DNA of 64,000 nt from JAVJUS01 sp040220455. Its GTDB lineage: Bacteria > Pseudomonadota > Alphaproteobacteria > DSM-16000 > Inquilinaceae. The notes under the pieces are model-generated. The model made no database searches. It was not told where the DNA came from and saw only the letters and a list, made by a program, of their open reading frames with translations. This document shows positions 63,735 to 64,000 of the stretch, in pieces. The translations under genes were made by a program, and so were the position numbers. Position 1 is the stretch's first letter, and the number at the start of each line of letters is the position of its first letter. Location of the stretch: contig JAVJUS010000018.1 in the NCBI GenBank assembly GCA_040220455.1, positions 7,328 to 71,327 of the forward strand. Reading direction: 5' to 3'.

Positions 63735-64000
63735 ATGCCCAGCCCGACGCGCCATTCCAGCCCTACGGACACGGCTCGCGCCGCTTTCCGCCGCCCGCGC
63801 TCGTCGGTCGCGGCCGCCGCCCTGTGCGGCGTCGCGGCCATCGCGCTCGGCGCCTGCGGGCTGCCGAGCCGGGTCGTCGACGGGGCGACCTATGCCGGCG
63901 ATATCGAGCCGACGGTGCCGCGTCCCGAACGGCCCGCCGCCGGGACGCCGGCGCTGGCGGAGCTCGACGCGGTGGCGGGCGGCGAGGCCGAGCCGGCGCC
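63735..64000 (+). CDS. putative lipoprotein, 3' end cut by window edge
   Basis: The frame from the ATG at 63735 stays open to the right edge (about 88 codons visible). It has a basic N-terminus (RRPRSS), a hydrophobic core VAAAALCGVAAIALG and the lipobox LGAC followed by GLPSRVV. The mature start is Pro/Glu/Ala-rich. It is divergent from phaC. The family cannot be judged from the visible part. Confidence 0.6.
   Translation, partial: MPSPTRHSSPTDTARAAFRRPRSSVAAAALCGVAAIALGACGLPSRVVDGATYAGDIEPTVPRPERPAAGTPALAELDAVAGGEAEPA

Overview
The window is high-GC, densely coded bacterial chromosome. Gene content and order point to an alphaproteobacterium, most likely of the Rhodospirillales or a related order. 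The markers are a MucR/Ros-type regulator, an LdtR-type regulator, a RibBX-type riboflavin enzyme, the block bamE / cytochrome bc1 assembly chaperone / YceD / rpmF / plsX / fabH / ihfA / MerR, a FcbT-like TRAP transporter, class I PHA synthase and a membrane pyrophosphatase. This placement is inferred from gene content; no 16S gene is present.

Layout. 1-4.2 kb: the end of an MFS transporter, then recO-parC. 4.2-8 kb (minus): a TRAP dicarboxylate-type transporter (binding protein, small permease, long large permease). 8.1-11.4 kb (minus): a three-gene unit of circularly permuted ATP-grasp, alpha-E protein and an aminoacyl-tRNA-protein transferase. 11.5-13.5 kb (minus): motAB. 13.8-15.4 kb: a flavin reductase and hemB. 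15.6-18.8 kb: three consecutive valine-catabolism enzymes. 19-20.6 kb: LdtR-type and MucR-type regulators around repetitive palindromes. 21.1-28.4 kb: one long plus-strand run, rpiB-glyA-nrdR-ribD-ribE-ribBX-ribH-nusB-thiL, with a FliL-like gene after it. 29-32.6 kb: a second MFS transporter and hppA. 32.8-38.1 kb: envelope, lipid and ribosome genes (bamE to MerR), then tRNA-Pro(GGG).

38.6-46.4 kb is the most accessory-looking part. It holds a membrane-anchored dimethylformamidase-like protein and a GH65 glycoside phosphorylase translationally coupled to a beta-phosphoglucomutase/trehalose-6-phosphate phosphatase fusion. It also holds a small lipoprotein, a strikingly AT-rich orphan membrane-protein gene and a small unrecognised gene. 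From 46.5 kb there is ordinary metabolism: cutA, a third MFS transporter, metY, a CoA-binding protein, an enoyl-CoA hydratase and a thioesterase. rplM-rpsI follow, then a Rv2525c-like glycoside-hydrolase-fold protein and a Tat-exported PhoD phosphatase. argC and a gamma carbonic anhydrase come next.

57.5-60.6 kb holds a surface-antigen-like lipoprotein and a repeat-rich secreted protein, divergent from an ECF sigma/anti-sigma pair that plausibly controls them. The window ends with a secreted trypsin-like protease coupled to phaC, and the start of a lipoprotein gene cut by the right edge.

No CRISPR array, complete insertion sequence, integrase, rRNA or classical defence system was seen. The best candidates for something new are the ECF-linked repeat/dockerin-like surface protein, the trehalose fusion with GH65, the membrane-anchored dimethylformamidase-like protein, and the low-GC island.
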